Source: JACCYI01 sp963828075 (GTDB lineage Bacteria; Actinomycetota; Thermoleophilia; Solirubrobacterales; Solirubrobacteraceae). Taken from it: a stretch of 64,000 nt of DNA. Positions 30,910-38,246 of this stretch are shown here, piece after piece. The number at the start of each line of letters is the position of its first letter. Position 1 is the first letter of the stretch. The notes below the pieces were generated by a model. That model did not search any database and was not told the DNA's origin. It saw only the letters and a list, made by a program, of their open reading frames with translations. The DNA lies in the NCBI GenBank assembly GCA_963828075.1, contig CAWHDH010000007.1, forward strand, positions 124,001 to 188,000, given 5' to 3'. The translations under genes and the position numbers were made by a program.

Positions 30910-32996
30910 GGATCTCGATCCTCGGCGCCGGGCCCGCCGGCCTGTATCTGGCGATCCTGATGAAGCGGGCCGACCCGGCGCACGAGATCGAGGTGGTCGA
31001 GCGCAACGCGCCGGACGCCACGTTCGGCTGGGGCGTGGTGTTCAGCGAGGAGACCCTGGGCGCGCTGCGCGACGCGGACCACCCCACCTACACGCAGATC
31101 ACCGACACGCTGGCGCGCTGGGAGACCCTCGACGTCCGCTACCGCGGCCGGCTGCTGCGCTCGCGGGGGCATCGCTTCTCGGCGATCGCGCGCAAGCTGC
31201 TGCTCGAACTGCTCCAGCGCCGCTGCCGCGAGCTGGGCGTGGAGCTGCGCTTCGGGGTGGAGGTGGAGGATCCCGAAACGCTCGACGCCGACCTCGTCGT
31301 CGGCGCCGACGGCGTCAACAGCGTGGTGCGCCGCTCGCGCGCCGAGGCGTTCGGCGCGAAGGTCGCCCCCGAGGGCTGCAAGTTCATCTGGTTCGGGACC
31401 GACCTCGTGTTCGACGCCTTCACGTTCATCTTCCGCGACACCGATCACGGGCTCTTCCAGGTCCACGCCTATCCGTTCGACGAGCACCTGAGCACGTTCA
31501 TCGTCGAGTGCCCGGAGGCGGTGTGGCGGCGCGCCGGCCTGCACGAGGCCGATGAGGCCGAGAGCATCGCGTTCTGCGAGGAGCTCTTCGCGCCCGAGCT
31601 CGCCGGGCACCGGCTGCTGTCCAACCGCTCGCTGTGGCTGAGCTTCCAGAAGGTCCGCAACCGGACCTGGCACGACGGCCGGTACGTGCTGCTGGGCGAC
31701 GCGGCGCACACCGCGCACTTCACGATCGGCTCCGGGACGAAGCTGGCGATGGAGGACGCGGTCGCGCTGGCGCAGGCGTTCGTGCGCCACGGCGACGACG
31801 TCGAGGCGGCGCTGGTGGACTACGAGCTCGAGCGGGTGCCGGTCGTCGAGCGCTTCCAGGACGCGGCGTCGGACAGCGCGGCGTACTTCGAGCGCGTGGG
31901 GCGCACCACGCACCTGGAGCCCATGCAGTTCGCGTTCAACCTGATCACGCGCAGCGGGCGCATCAGCCACACGAACCTGCAGCAGCGCGACGCGGGCTTC
32001 GTGCGCGTCCTGGACGCGTGGTTCGCGGGTGACGCGCGCGGCGTGGCGCCGCCGCCGATGTTCGTGCCGCTGCGGCTGGGTGAGGTCACGCTGGCGAACC
32101 GGATCGTCAGCCGCACCGGCGCCACGGGCGGCGCGGGCCTCGTGCTGAGCGACTTCGTGGCGGTGAGCGCGGAGGGGCGCGTGTCGCCGCAGACGCCGGT
32201 GGTCGACGCGGCGCCGCTCGAGCGCTGGGTGGGCGAGGCACACGCGGCCGGCGCGGCGTTCGCGCTGGCGCTGGGCCACTCCGGCCGGCGCGGCGCGACA
32301 CAGCCGCCTGCGTTCGGCGTCGACGTCCCGCTGCGCGACGGCGCCTGGCCGCTGCTGTCGGCGTCGGCGATCCCGTACGGGCCGTTCGGCGCGATGCCGC
32401 GGGAGGCGGATGCCGAGGACCTCGCACGCGTGCGCGGGGAGTTCGCCGCCGGCGCGGCCCGGGCGGCCGAAGCCGGCGTCGACGTGGTGGAGCTGAACTT
32501 CGCCCACGGCTACCTCGTGGGCAGCTTCCTGTCGCCGCTGACGAATCATCGCGACGACGAGTACGGCTCGGATCGGCTGCGGTTCGCGCTCGAAGTCCTG
32601 GAGGCGGTCCGCGATGCCTGGCCGCAGGACCGCGTCCTGGCCGTGCGGCTGTCCGTCACCGACTGGGCGCGCCGCGGCCTTGCCGTCGACGACGGCATCG
32701 AGATCGCTCGCGCGCTGGCCGCCGCCGGCGCGCAGCTCGTCGAGGTCGCCGCCGGCCAGACCGTCCCCGGCGGCGACCCGCAGTACCGCCGCGGCTACCT
32801 CACCGCGCTCAGCGAGCGGGTGCGCACCGAGGCCCGCGTGCCGACGCTGGTCGGCGGCTGGCTGACCACGCCGGACCAGGTCAACACGGTCATCGCGGCG
32901 GGGCGCGCCGACCTCTGCCTCCTCGTGCTCGAGGAGACCGGCCTGGAGGATCAGCTCGAGCCGACGGACCCGCGCGAGGCGGTGGCGCTGCCGTGA
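30906..32996 (+). CDS. 2-aminobenzoyl-CoA monooxygenase/reductase (bifunctional)
   Basis: A 696-residue fusion. Residues 1-375 are a class A FAD monooxygenase related to salicylyl-CoA 5-hydroxylase: GAGPAGLYLAI, FGWGVVFSEETLGALRDADH, VVGADGVNSVVRR and VLLGDAAHTAHFTIGSGTKL. Residues ~383-696 are an old yellow enzyme/2,4-dienoyl-CoA reductase barrel: MFVPLRLGEVTLANRIV, LGHSGRRGA, NFAHGYLVGSFLSPLTNHRD and VGGWLTTPDQV. This domain pair is characteristic of the enzyme from Azoarcus-type anthranilate degraders, which hydroxylates and reduces 2-aminobenzoyl-CoA to a non-aromatic 2-amino-5-oxocyclohexene-carboxyl-CoA. The neighbouring CoA ligase and kynurenine genes agree. ATG 30906 overlaps the previous stop. 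Confidence 0.93.
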   Translation: MRISILGAGPAGLYLAILMKRADPAHEIEVVERNAPDATFGWGVVFSEETLGALRDADHPTYTQITDTLARWETLDVRYRGRLLRSRGHRFSAIARKLLLELLQRRCRELGVELRFGVEVEDPETLDADLVVGADGVNSVVRRSRAEAFGAKVAPEGCKFIWFGTDLVFDAFTFIFRDTDHGLFQVHAYPFDEHLSTFIVECPEAVWRRAGLHEADEAESIAFCEELFAPELAGHRLLSNRSLWLSFQKVRNRTWHDGRYVLLGDAAHTAHFTIGSGTKLAMEDAVALAQAFVRHGDDVEAALVDYELERVPVVERFQDAASDSAAYFERVGRTTHLEPMQFAFNLITRSGRISHTNLQQRDAGFVRVLDAWFAGDARGVAPPPMFVPLRLGEVTLANRIVSRTGATGGAGLVLSDFVAVSAEGRVSPQTPVVDAAPLERWVGEAHAAGAAFALALGHSGRRGATQPPAFGVDVPLRDGAWPLLSASAIPYGPFGAMPREADAEDLARVRGEFAAGAARAAEAGVDVVELNFAHGYLVGSFLSPLTNHRDDEYGSDRLRFALEVLEAVRDAWPQDRVLAVRLSVTDWARRGLAVDDGIEIARALAAAGAQLVEVAAGQTVPGGDPQYRRGYLTALSERVRTEARVPTLVGGWLTTPDQVNTVIAAGRADLCLLVLEETGLEDQLEPTDPREAVALP

Positions 32997-33697
32997 ACCT
33001 CGCCGAGCTGAGCTCACCGCGCCTCGGCGAGGTGCTGGAGCGCCCGCCGGTCGCGCTGCTGCCGGTCGGGGCGGTCGAGCCCCACGGGCCGCATGCGCCG
33101 CTCGGCACCGACATCCTGATCTCCGAGGGGATCTGCCGCCGGGCCGCCGAGGCGCTCGGCGCCGTCGTCCTCCCCACGCTGGCCTACGGCGTCACCCGCT
33201 ACGGCGCCGGCTTCCCGGGCGCGGTGGGCGTGAGCGAGGCGACGCTGCGCGCGCTCGTGCTCGACGTCTGTGGAGCCGCGCTGGCCCAGGGCTTCCGCGC
33301 CGTCGTGATCGTCAACAGCCATTTCGAGCCCGAGCAGGTGGCGACGCTGCGGGCGGCGGCGGAGGAGGCGGGCGAGCGCGTCGTCCTGCTCGACCTCACG
33401 CGCCGCGCGAACGCCGCGCGCCTCACGCCGGAGTTCCAGGCTGGCTCGTGCCACGCCGGGCGCTACGAGACGTCGCTCGTGCTCGCCGATGCGCCCGCGC
33501 TGGTGGACACCGGGCGCATGGCGCAGCTCCCGGAAGTGCCGGTCGACATGCCCGCCGCGATCGCCGGTGGGCGCACCGACTTCGTGGCCATGGGTATGGA
33601 CGACGCGTACTGCGGCGCGCCCGCCGCGGCGACGGCACGGGAGGGCGAGGCGACGTTCGCGACCCTCGTCGAGCTCGTCCGGGAGCTCGCGTGTTGA
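32993..33697 (+). CDS. creatininase-family metal hydrolase (candidate N-formylkynurenine formamidase)
   Basis: A 234-residue amidohydrolase of the creatininase family. Metal ligands are visible: E29 and H31 in GAVEPHGPH, D40 in LGTD, H110 in VNSHFEPE (in place of the usual NGHGGN), and E159 in CHAGRYETS. The family hydrolyses cyclic amides and also formamides (the ArfB deformylase of archaeal flavin/F420 synthesis belongs to it). No canonical formylkynurenine formamidase is present, so this protein is a good candidate for that missing step; alternatively it hydrolyses a ring-derived amide or imine. GTG 32993 overlaps the previous stop by 4 nt. The family assignment is firm, the substrate is inference. 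Confidence 0.82.
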   Translation: MNLAELSSPRLGEVLERPPVALLPVGAVEPHGPHAPLGTDILISEGICRRAAEALGAVVLPTLAYGVTRYGAGFPGAVGVSEATLRALVLDVCGAALAQGFRAVVIVNSHFEPEQVATLRAAAEEAGERVVLLDLTRRANAARLTPEFQAGSCHAGRYETSLVLADAPALVDTGRMAQLPEVPVDMPAAIAGGRTDFVAMGMDDAYCGAPAAATAREGEATFATLVELVRELAC

Positions 33698-35205
33698 GCT
33701 ACGACGACATCCCCCGCGAGTTCAACGTCGCCTCGTACTTCGTCGACCGCAACCTCGAGGAGGGCCGCGGCGACCGCACGGCGCTGACGACGGACATCCG
33801 GGACATCACCTACGCCGAGCTGGCGACGCTCGTGAACCGCGTCGGGAACGTGCTGCGCGACCTCGGCGTGCGCCAGGAGGAGCGGGTGCTGCTGGTGCTC
33901 GGCGACGGCGTCGAGTTCGTGGCCACGTGGTACGCGGCGCTGAAGATCGGCGCGGTGACCGCCGAGGCCTACACCTTCCTGCCGAGCAAGGACTACGCCT
34001 ACTACCTGAACTACACGCGCGCCGGCGTCGTGGTCGTGGACGCCGCGACGCTCGACAAGGTGCGCGAGGCCGGCGGGCGGTGGGTGCGCCACCTGCTCGT
34101 CGTCGGCGTCGAGCAGGAGGCGCTGCGCCCCGGCGAGACCTCGTTCGACGCCGCCGTCGCGGAGGCTCCCGACGCCCTCGACGCCGCGCCGACCACGCGC
34201 GACGACGTCGCGATCTGGAAGTTCACGACCGGCAGCACCGGCGCGCCCAAGGCTGCGGTCCACCCACACCACAGCCCGCTGCTGAGCTTCGACTGGTACG
34301 CCCGCGGCGTGCTGGACATCCGCCCCGACGACGTCGTGCTGGCTGTCCCCAAGCTGTTCTTCGGCTATGCGCGCGACCTCGTCGCGCTCTATCCGTTCGG
34401 CGTGGGCGGCGCCGGCCTCGTGTTCGGAGAGCGCACGACGCCCGAGCGGATCTTCGCGCTGATCGCGCGCCACTCACCGACGATCCTGGCCAACGTCCCG
34501 ACGATGGTCGCCCAGATGGTCTCCCAGCCGGAGCACGACCTCAGCTGCCTGCGGCTGGCGACGTCCGCCGGCGAGGCGCTGCCCGTGGAGCTCCACCGCC
34601 GCTGGACCGACGCGTTCGGCGTCGAGCTCATCGACGGGATCGGCTCCTCCGAGCTGTACCACATCTACATCTCCAACCGCCCGGGCCGCGGCCGGCCCGG
34701 CACCGTGGGCGAGCTCGTCCCCGGCTATCGGGCGCAGATCGCCGAGAGCGGCGAGCTGCTGGTCGAGGGCGACACCGCCGCGCTCGGGTACTTCAACGAG
34801 CACGCCAAGACCAAGCAGACCTTCGCCGGCGATCTCGTCCACACCGGCGACCTGTTCGAGCGTGACGAGAACGGCTTCTTCACCTACCGCGGCCGCGCGG
34901 ACGACCTGCTCAAGGTGGGCGGCATCTGGGTCGCGCCGGCCGAGGTCGAGCACTGCCTCTTCGAGCATCCCCGCGTACGCGAGTGCGCGGTCGTGGGCCA
35001 CGACCGCGAGGGCCTGGTGGTGCCGCGCGCGTACGTGGTGCTGCGCGACGGCGAGGGCTCCGCAGAACTGGCCGCCGAGCTCCAGAACCATGTCCGCTCC
35101 GGCCTCTCGCCGCACAAGTACCCCCGCGAGGTGCGCTTCCTCGAGGAGCTTCCGCGGACCGCCACCGGCAAGATCGACCGGCGGGCGCTGAGGACCGGCG
35201 CGTGA
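33691..35205 (+). CDS. benzoate-CoA ligase family, probable 2-aminobenzoate-CoA ligase
   Basis: Adenylate-forming enzyme activating anthranilate to 2-aminobenzoyl-CoA. The 504-residue protein has the P-loop-like FTTGSTGAPKAAVHPHH, then FFGYARDLVALYPFGVGGAG, ATSAGEALPVELHRRW, the DGIGSSELYHIYISNRPG motif typical of benzoate-CoA ligases, LVHTGDLFERDENGFFTYRG and the C-terminal lysine in RTATGKIDRRAL. Start GTG 33691 overlaps the creatininase gene by 7 nt and has GGGAG at 5 nt; TTG 33694 is the alternative. Its position next to the aminobenzoyl-CoA monooxygenase makes anthranilate the most likely substrate. Confidence 0.92.
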   Translation: MLSYDDIPREFNVASYFVDRNLEEGRGDRTALTTDIRDITYAELATLVNRVGNVLRDLGVRQEERVLLVLGDGVEFVATWYAALKIGAVTAEAYTFLPSKDYAYYLNYTRAGVVVVDAATLDKVREAGGRWVRHLLVVGVEQEALRPGETSFDAAVAEAPDALDAAPTTRDDVAIWKFTTGSTGAPKAAVHPHHSPLLSFDWYARGVLDIRPDDVVLAVPKLFFGYARDLVALYPFGVGGAGLVFGERTTPERIFALIARHSPTILANVPTMVAQMVSQPEHDLSCLRLATSAGEALPVELHRRWTDAFGVELIDGIGSSELYHIYISNRPGRGRPGTVGELVPGYRAQIAESGELLVEGDTAALGYFNEHAKTKQTFAGDLVHTGDLFERDENGFFTYRGRADDLLKVGGIWVAPAEVEHCLFEHPRVRECAVVGHDREGLVVPRAYVVLRDGEGSAELAAELQNHVRSGLSPHKYPREVRFLEELPRTATGKIDRRALRTGA

Positions 35206-35894
35206 GCCGGCTCGTCGTGGTCACCGGCGGCGCCAGGGGCATCGGCCGCGCGATCGCGGAGCGCTTCGAGGCCGCGGGCGAGCGCGTGGTCGCCGCCGGC
35301 CGCGACGCCTGCGACGTGACCGACGAGGCGGCCGTCGCGGCGTTCTTCGCGGGCCTCGGGCCCGTCGACGTGCTGGTCAACAACGCGGGCGTGTCGGCGA
35401 GCGCGCCACTCGTGCGGACGACGCTCGACCAGTGGCGGGACCACCTCGACGTCAACGCCACCGGCGCCTTCCTGTGCACCCGCGCGGTGCTCGGCGCCAT
35501 GCTCGAGCGCGACGCCGGGCGCATCGTCACGGTCGCCTCGACGGCCGGCGTCGCCGGTGCTCGATACACCGCCGCGTACACGGCCTCAAAGCACGCGGCC
35601 GTCGGCCTGATGCGGGCGGTGGCGGCGGAGGTCGCCGGCACGGGCGTCACCGCCAACGCGGTCTGCCCCACCTTCGTGCGCACCGACATGACGCGCCGCT
35701 CGGTGGAGCGGATCGCGATCGCCACCGGACGCTCCGCGGACGAGGCCGAGGCCGCGCTGGCCGCGGCCGCCCCGCTGGGCCGCCTGCTCGACCCCGAGGA
35801 GGTGGCGCTCGCGGTCGCCTTCCTCGCCGCGCCCGAGGCGGGCGCCATCAACGGACAGACCCTGATCCTCGACGGAGGAGGCATCCAGACATGA
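35202..35894 (+). CDS. SDR-family 3-hydroxyacyl-CoA dehydrogenase-like
   Basis: A 230-residue classical short-chain dehydrogenase: TGGARGIGRAIAERF (cofactor loop), LVNNAGVSASAPLVRTTLDQ (NNAG), the catalytic Ser-Tyr-Lys in VASTAGVAGARYTAAYTASK, and VCPTFVRTDM. In the 2-aminobenzoyl-CoA route an alcohol/ketone interconversion on the reduced ring or on the ring-opened acyl-CoA is required, which fits this position. The GTG 35202 start overlaps the ligase stop (GTGA). It is slightly shorter than the ~250 average because the N-terminal cofactor region is tight (DACDVTDEAAV). Confidence 0.9.
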   Translation: MSRLVVVTGGARGIGRAIAERFEAAGERVVAAGRDACDVTDEAAVAAFFAGLGPVDVLVNNAGVSASAPLVRTTLDQWRDHLDVNATGAFLCTRAVLGAMLERDAGRIVTVASTAGVAGARYTAAYTASKHAAVGLMRAVAAEVAGTGVTANAVCPTFVRTDMTRRSVERIAIATGRSADEAEAALAAAAPLGRLLDPEEVALAVAFLAAPEAGAINGQTLILDGGGIQT

Positions 35895-36718
35895 GCCCGT
35901 TCCGGGCCTCGCCCGGCTTCACCGAGGTCTGGGAGCACTTCGACCTCGCCCTCGACGATGGCGTCGCGACGATCACGCTGAACCGCCCGGAGAAGCTCAA
36001 CGCGTTGACGTTCGAGGCCTACGCGGACCTGCGCGACCTGCTCGCCGAGGTGCCCCACCGCGGCGACACGCGCGTGCTGGTCCTGACGGGCGCCGGTCGC
36101 GGGTTCTGCTCGGGCGGCGACGTCGAGGAGATCATCGGCGAACTGCAGCGGATGGAGGCCGCCGAGCTGCTCGACTTCACGCGGATGACCGGCGCGGTCG
36201 TCAAGGCGATGCGCGAGTGCCCGCTGCCGATCATCGCGGCGGTCAATGGCGTGGCGGCGGGCGCCGGCTCGGTCATCGCCCTGGCGGCCGACCTCCGGCT
36301 GCTCGCGCGCTCGGCCACGTTCGCGTTCCTGTTCACCAAGGTCGGCCTGGCCGGCGCCGACATGGGCTCGGCGTACCTGCTGCCGCGGCTCGTCGGCCTC
36401 GGCCGCGCGACCGAGCTGCTGCTGCTCGGCGACCGGCTCGACGCGCAGCGGGCGTACGAGATCGGGCTCGCGACCCAGGTCGTCGACGACGCCCAGCTGG
36501 GCGACGTCGCGGGCGCGCTGGCACGGCGGCTGGCCGACGGGCCGGCGCTGGCCTACTCCACGACAAAGGTGCTGCTCACCCGCGAGCTCGACATGGATCT
36601 GGGCAGCGCGATCGAGCTCGAGGCGGTCACGCAGGCGCTGCTGATGAAGAGCGCCGACCACGCGGAGTTCTACGCCGCCTGGTCCGATGGCCGCAAGCCG
36701 GCCTGGAGCGGGCGATGA
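35891..36718 (+). CDS. enoyl-CoA hydratase/isomerase family protein
   Basis: A 275-residue crotonase-fold enzyme. It contains ATITLNRPEKLNALTFEAYA, the oxyanion-hole segment GAGRGFCSGGDVEEI, PLPIIAAVNGVAAGAGSVIA and LFTKVGLAGADMGSAYLLPR, where the catalytic-glutamate positions of ordinary hydratases are replaced by Gly/Asp residues. It may therefore catalyse ring hydrolysis or isomerisation rather than simple hydration. Ring-opening crotonases are known in CoA-dependent aromatic pathways. ATG 35891 overlaps the SDR stop by 4 nt. Its place between the SDR and RidA in the operon suggests ring cleavage or hydration. Confidence 0.9.
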   Translation: MSPFRASPGFTEVWEHFDLALDDGVATITLNRPEKLNALTFEAYADLRDLLAEVPHRGDTRVLVLTGAGRGFCSGGDVEEIIGELQRMEAAELLDFTRMTGAVVKAMRECPLPIIAAVNGVAAGAGSVIALAADLRLLARSATFAFLFTKVGLAGADMGSAYLLPRLVGLGRATELLLLGDRLDAQRAYEIGLATQVVDDAQLGDVAGALARRLADGPALAYSTTKVLLTRELDMDLGSAIELEAVTQALLMKSADHAEFYAAWSDGRKPAWSGR

Positions 36719-37113
36719 GCCACGAGATCGTCACCTCGCCGGAGTTGGCGGAGCCCGTCGGCTACGCCCACGCCGTCATCGCGGCGCCGGGGCGCACCGT
36801 GTACCTGGGCGGCCAGACCGCGCTCGGGCCCGACGGCGCGATCGTCGGCGGCACGCTCGTCGAGCAGTTCGACGTGGCGGCGGGCAACGTCATGACCGCG
36901 CTGCGTGCCGCCGGCGGCCGGGCCGAGGATCTCGTTTCGCTGCAGGTGTTCGTCACCGACGTCGACGCCTACAAGTCGTCGCTGCGGGAGCTCGGCGTGT
37001 CCTACCGCCGCCACTTCGGCCGCCACTACCCGGCGATGGCGCTGCTCGGCGTCACCGCGCTGTTCGACCCGGAGGCGATCGTGGAGCTGATGGGCGTGGC
37101 GGTGCTGCCGTGA
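36715..37113 (+). CDS. RidA family (YjgF) enamine/imine deaminase
   Basis: A 132-residue RidA protein: YAHAVIAAPGRTVYLGGQTA, EQFDVAAGNVMTALRAAGGR and LVSLQVFVTDVDAYKSSLRE, then YPAMALLGVTALFDPEAIVE. The arginine of the active site in true RidA (R105 of the E. coli protein, in a P.RS/T.V context) is replaced here by the PAMALLG segment, so it is not a standard 2-aminoacrylate deaminase but a subfamily member. In this operon a hydrolysis of the enamine group of 2-amino-5-oxocyclohexene-carboxyl-CoA to a ketone would be a natural task. ATG 36715 overlaps the hydratase stop (ATGA). Confidence 0.88.
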   Translation: MSHEIVTSPELAEPVGYAHAVIAAPGRTVYLGGQTALGPDGAIVGGTLVEQFDVAAGNVMTALRAAGGRAEDLVSLQVFVTDVDAYKSSLRELGVSYRRHFGRHYPAMALLGVTALFDPEAIVELMGVAVLP

Positions 37114-38246
37114 CCGCGTACGCCCATCTGGACGGCGAGCAGCGCGCGCTGCTCGAGCGCGTCGAGGCGCTGGCGCGCGACGTGTTCGCGCCGCTGTCGC
37201 ACACCGGCGAGCCCGGGCGGGTGAACCGCCCGCTGCTGGCCGCGCTCGCGGAGCACGGCTTGCTCGAGCTCGCGCTGGGCGGCGGTGGTGCCGTCGACCT
37301 GTGCCTGGTGCGCGAAGGCCTGGCGCGGTACTGCACCGAGGCCGAGACGGCGTTCGCGGTCCAGGGCCTGGGCGCGAGCCCGATCCTGCGCGCGGGGCGC
37401 CCGGAGGTGGTCGACGCCTGGCTCCCCCGGCTGTCCGCGGGCGAGGTCGCGGCGGGCTTCGCGCTGACCGAGCCCGGCGCGGGCTCCGACGTCGGCGCGC
37501 TGGCGTTGCGGGCCGACCGCGACGGCGACGGCTACCGCCTGACCGGCACCAAGATCTACATCTCCAACGCGCCCGACGCCGAGGTGTACTCCGTGTTCGC
37601 CCGCACGACGCCCGACGCGGGCGCCCGCGGCCTCACGGCGTTCTGCGTGCCGCGCGACAGTGAGGGCCTGACCGGGGAGCCGCTCGCGCTCCTGTCACCG
37701 CACCCCATCGGCCGGCTCGACTTCGACGGCGTCCCGGTGCCGGCCGAGCTGGTGCTCGGCGAGGTCGATCGCGGGATGCGCGTCGCCATGCAGACGCTCG
37801 ACAAGTTCCGCCCCAGCGTCGGCGCATTCGCCGTCGGCATGGCACAGGCGGCGCTCGACGCGGCGGTCGCCCACGCGGCCACGCGCCAGGCGTTCGGCCG
37901 CCCGCTCCGCGACCTGCAGGCCGTCTCGCACCAACTCGCGGAGGTCGCGACGCGCCTGCAGGCCTCGCGCCTGCTGGTGTTCCACGCCGCCGGCGCGTTC
38001 GACCGCGCTGCAGGGCCGGTGACCCAGGCCGCCGCGATGGCGAAGCTCTTCGCGACCGAGACCGCCCAGTTCGCGGTCGACGTCGCCGTCCAGGTCCACG
38101 GCGCCCGCGCCCTCGAGCAGGGCCACCTCCTCGAGCACCTCTACCGCGAGGTCCGTGCGCCGCGGATCTACGAGGGCGCCTCGGAGATCCAGCGCGAGAT
38201 CATCGCGCGGCAGCTGTTCCGCGGGTCGCCCGCTCAGAGCTCGTAG
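37110..38246 (+). CDS. acyl-CoA dehydrogenase family protein
   Basis: A 378-residue FAD acyl-CoA dehydrogenase: FALTEPGAGSDVGALALRAD, TGTKIYISNAPDAEVYSVFA, then VDRGMRVAMQTLDKFRPSVG, the FAD-adenine segment RQAFGRPLRDLQAVSHQLAE and the C-terminal VQVHGARALEQGHLLEHLYR, then IYEGASEIQREIIARQL. The catalytic Glu of medium-chain enzymes lies in the IYEGASEIQ context (IYEG), which is retained. As the last gene of the operon it could oxidise a cyclic or ring-opened dicarboxylic acyl-CoA. GTG 37110 overlaps RidA by 4 nt, and its 3' end overlaps the convergent GGDEF gene by 13 nt. Confidence 0.92.
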   Translation: MTAYAHLDGEQRALLERVEALARDVFAPLSHTGEPGRVNRPLLAALAEHGLLELALGGGGAVDLCLVREGLARYCTEAETAFAVQGLGASPILRAGRPEVVDAWLPRLSAGEVAAGFALTEPGAGSDVGALALRADRDGDGYRLTGTKIYISNAPDAEVYSVFARTTPDAGARGLTAFCVPRDSEGLTGEPLALLSPHPIGRLDFDGVPVPAELVLGEVDRGMRVAMQTLDKFRPSVGAFAVGMAQAALDAAVAHAATRQAFGRPLRDLQAVSHQLAEVATRLQASRLLVFHAAGAFDRAAGPVTQAAAMAKLFATETAQFAVDVAVQVHGARALEQGHLLEHLYREVRAPRIYEGASEIQREIIARQLFRGSPAQSS

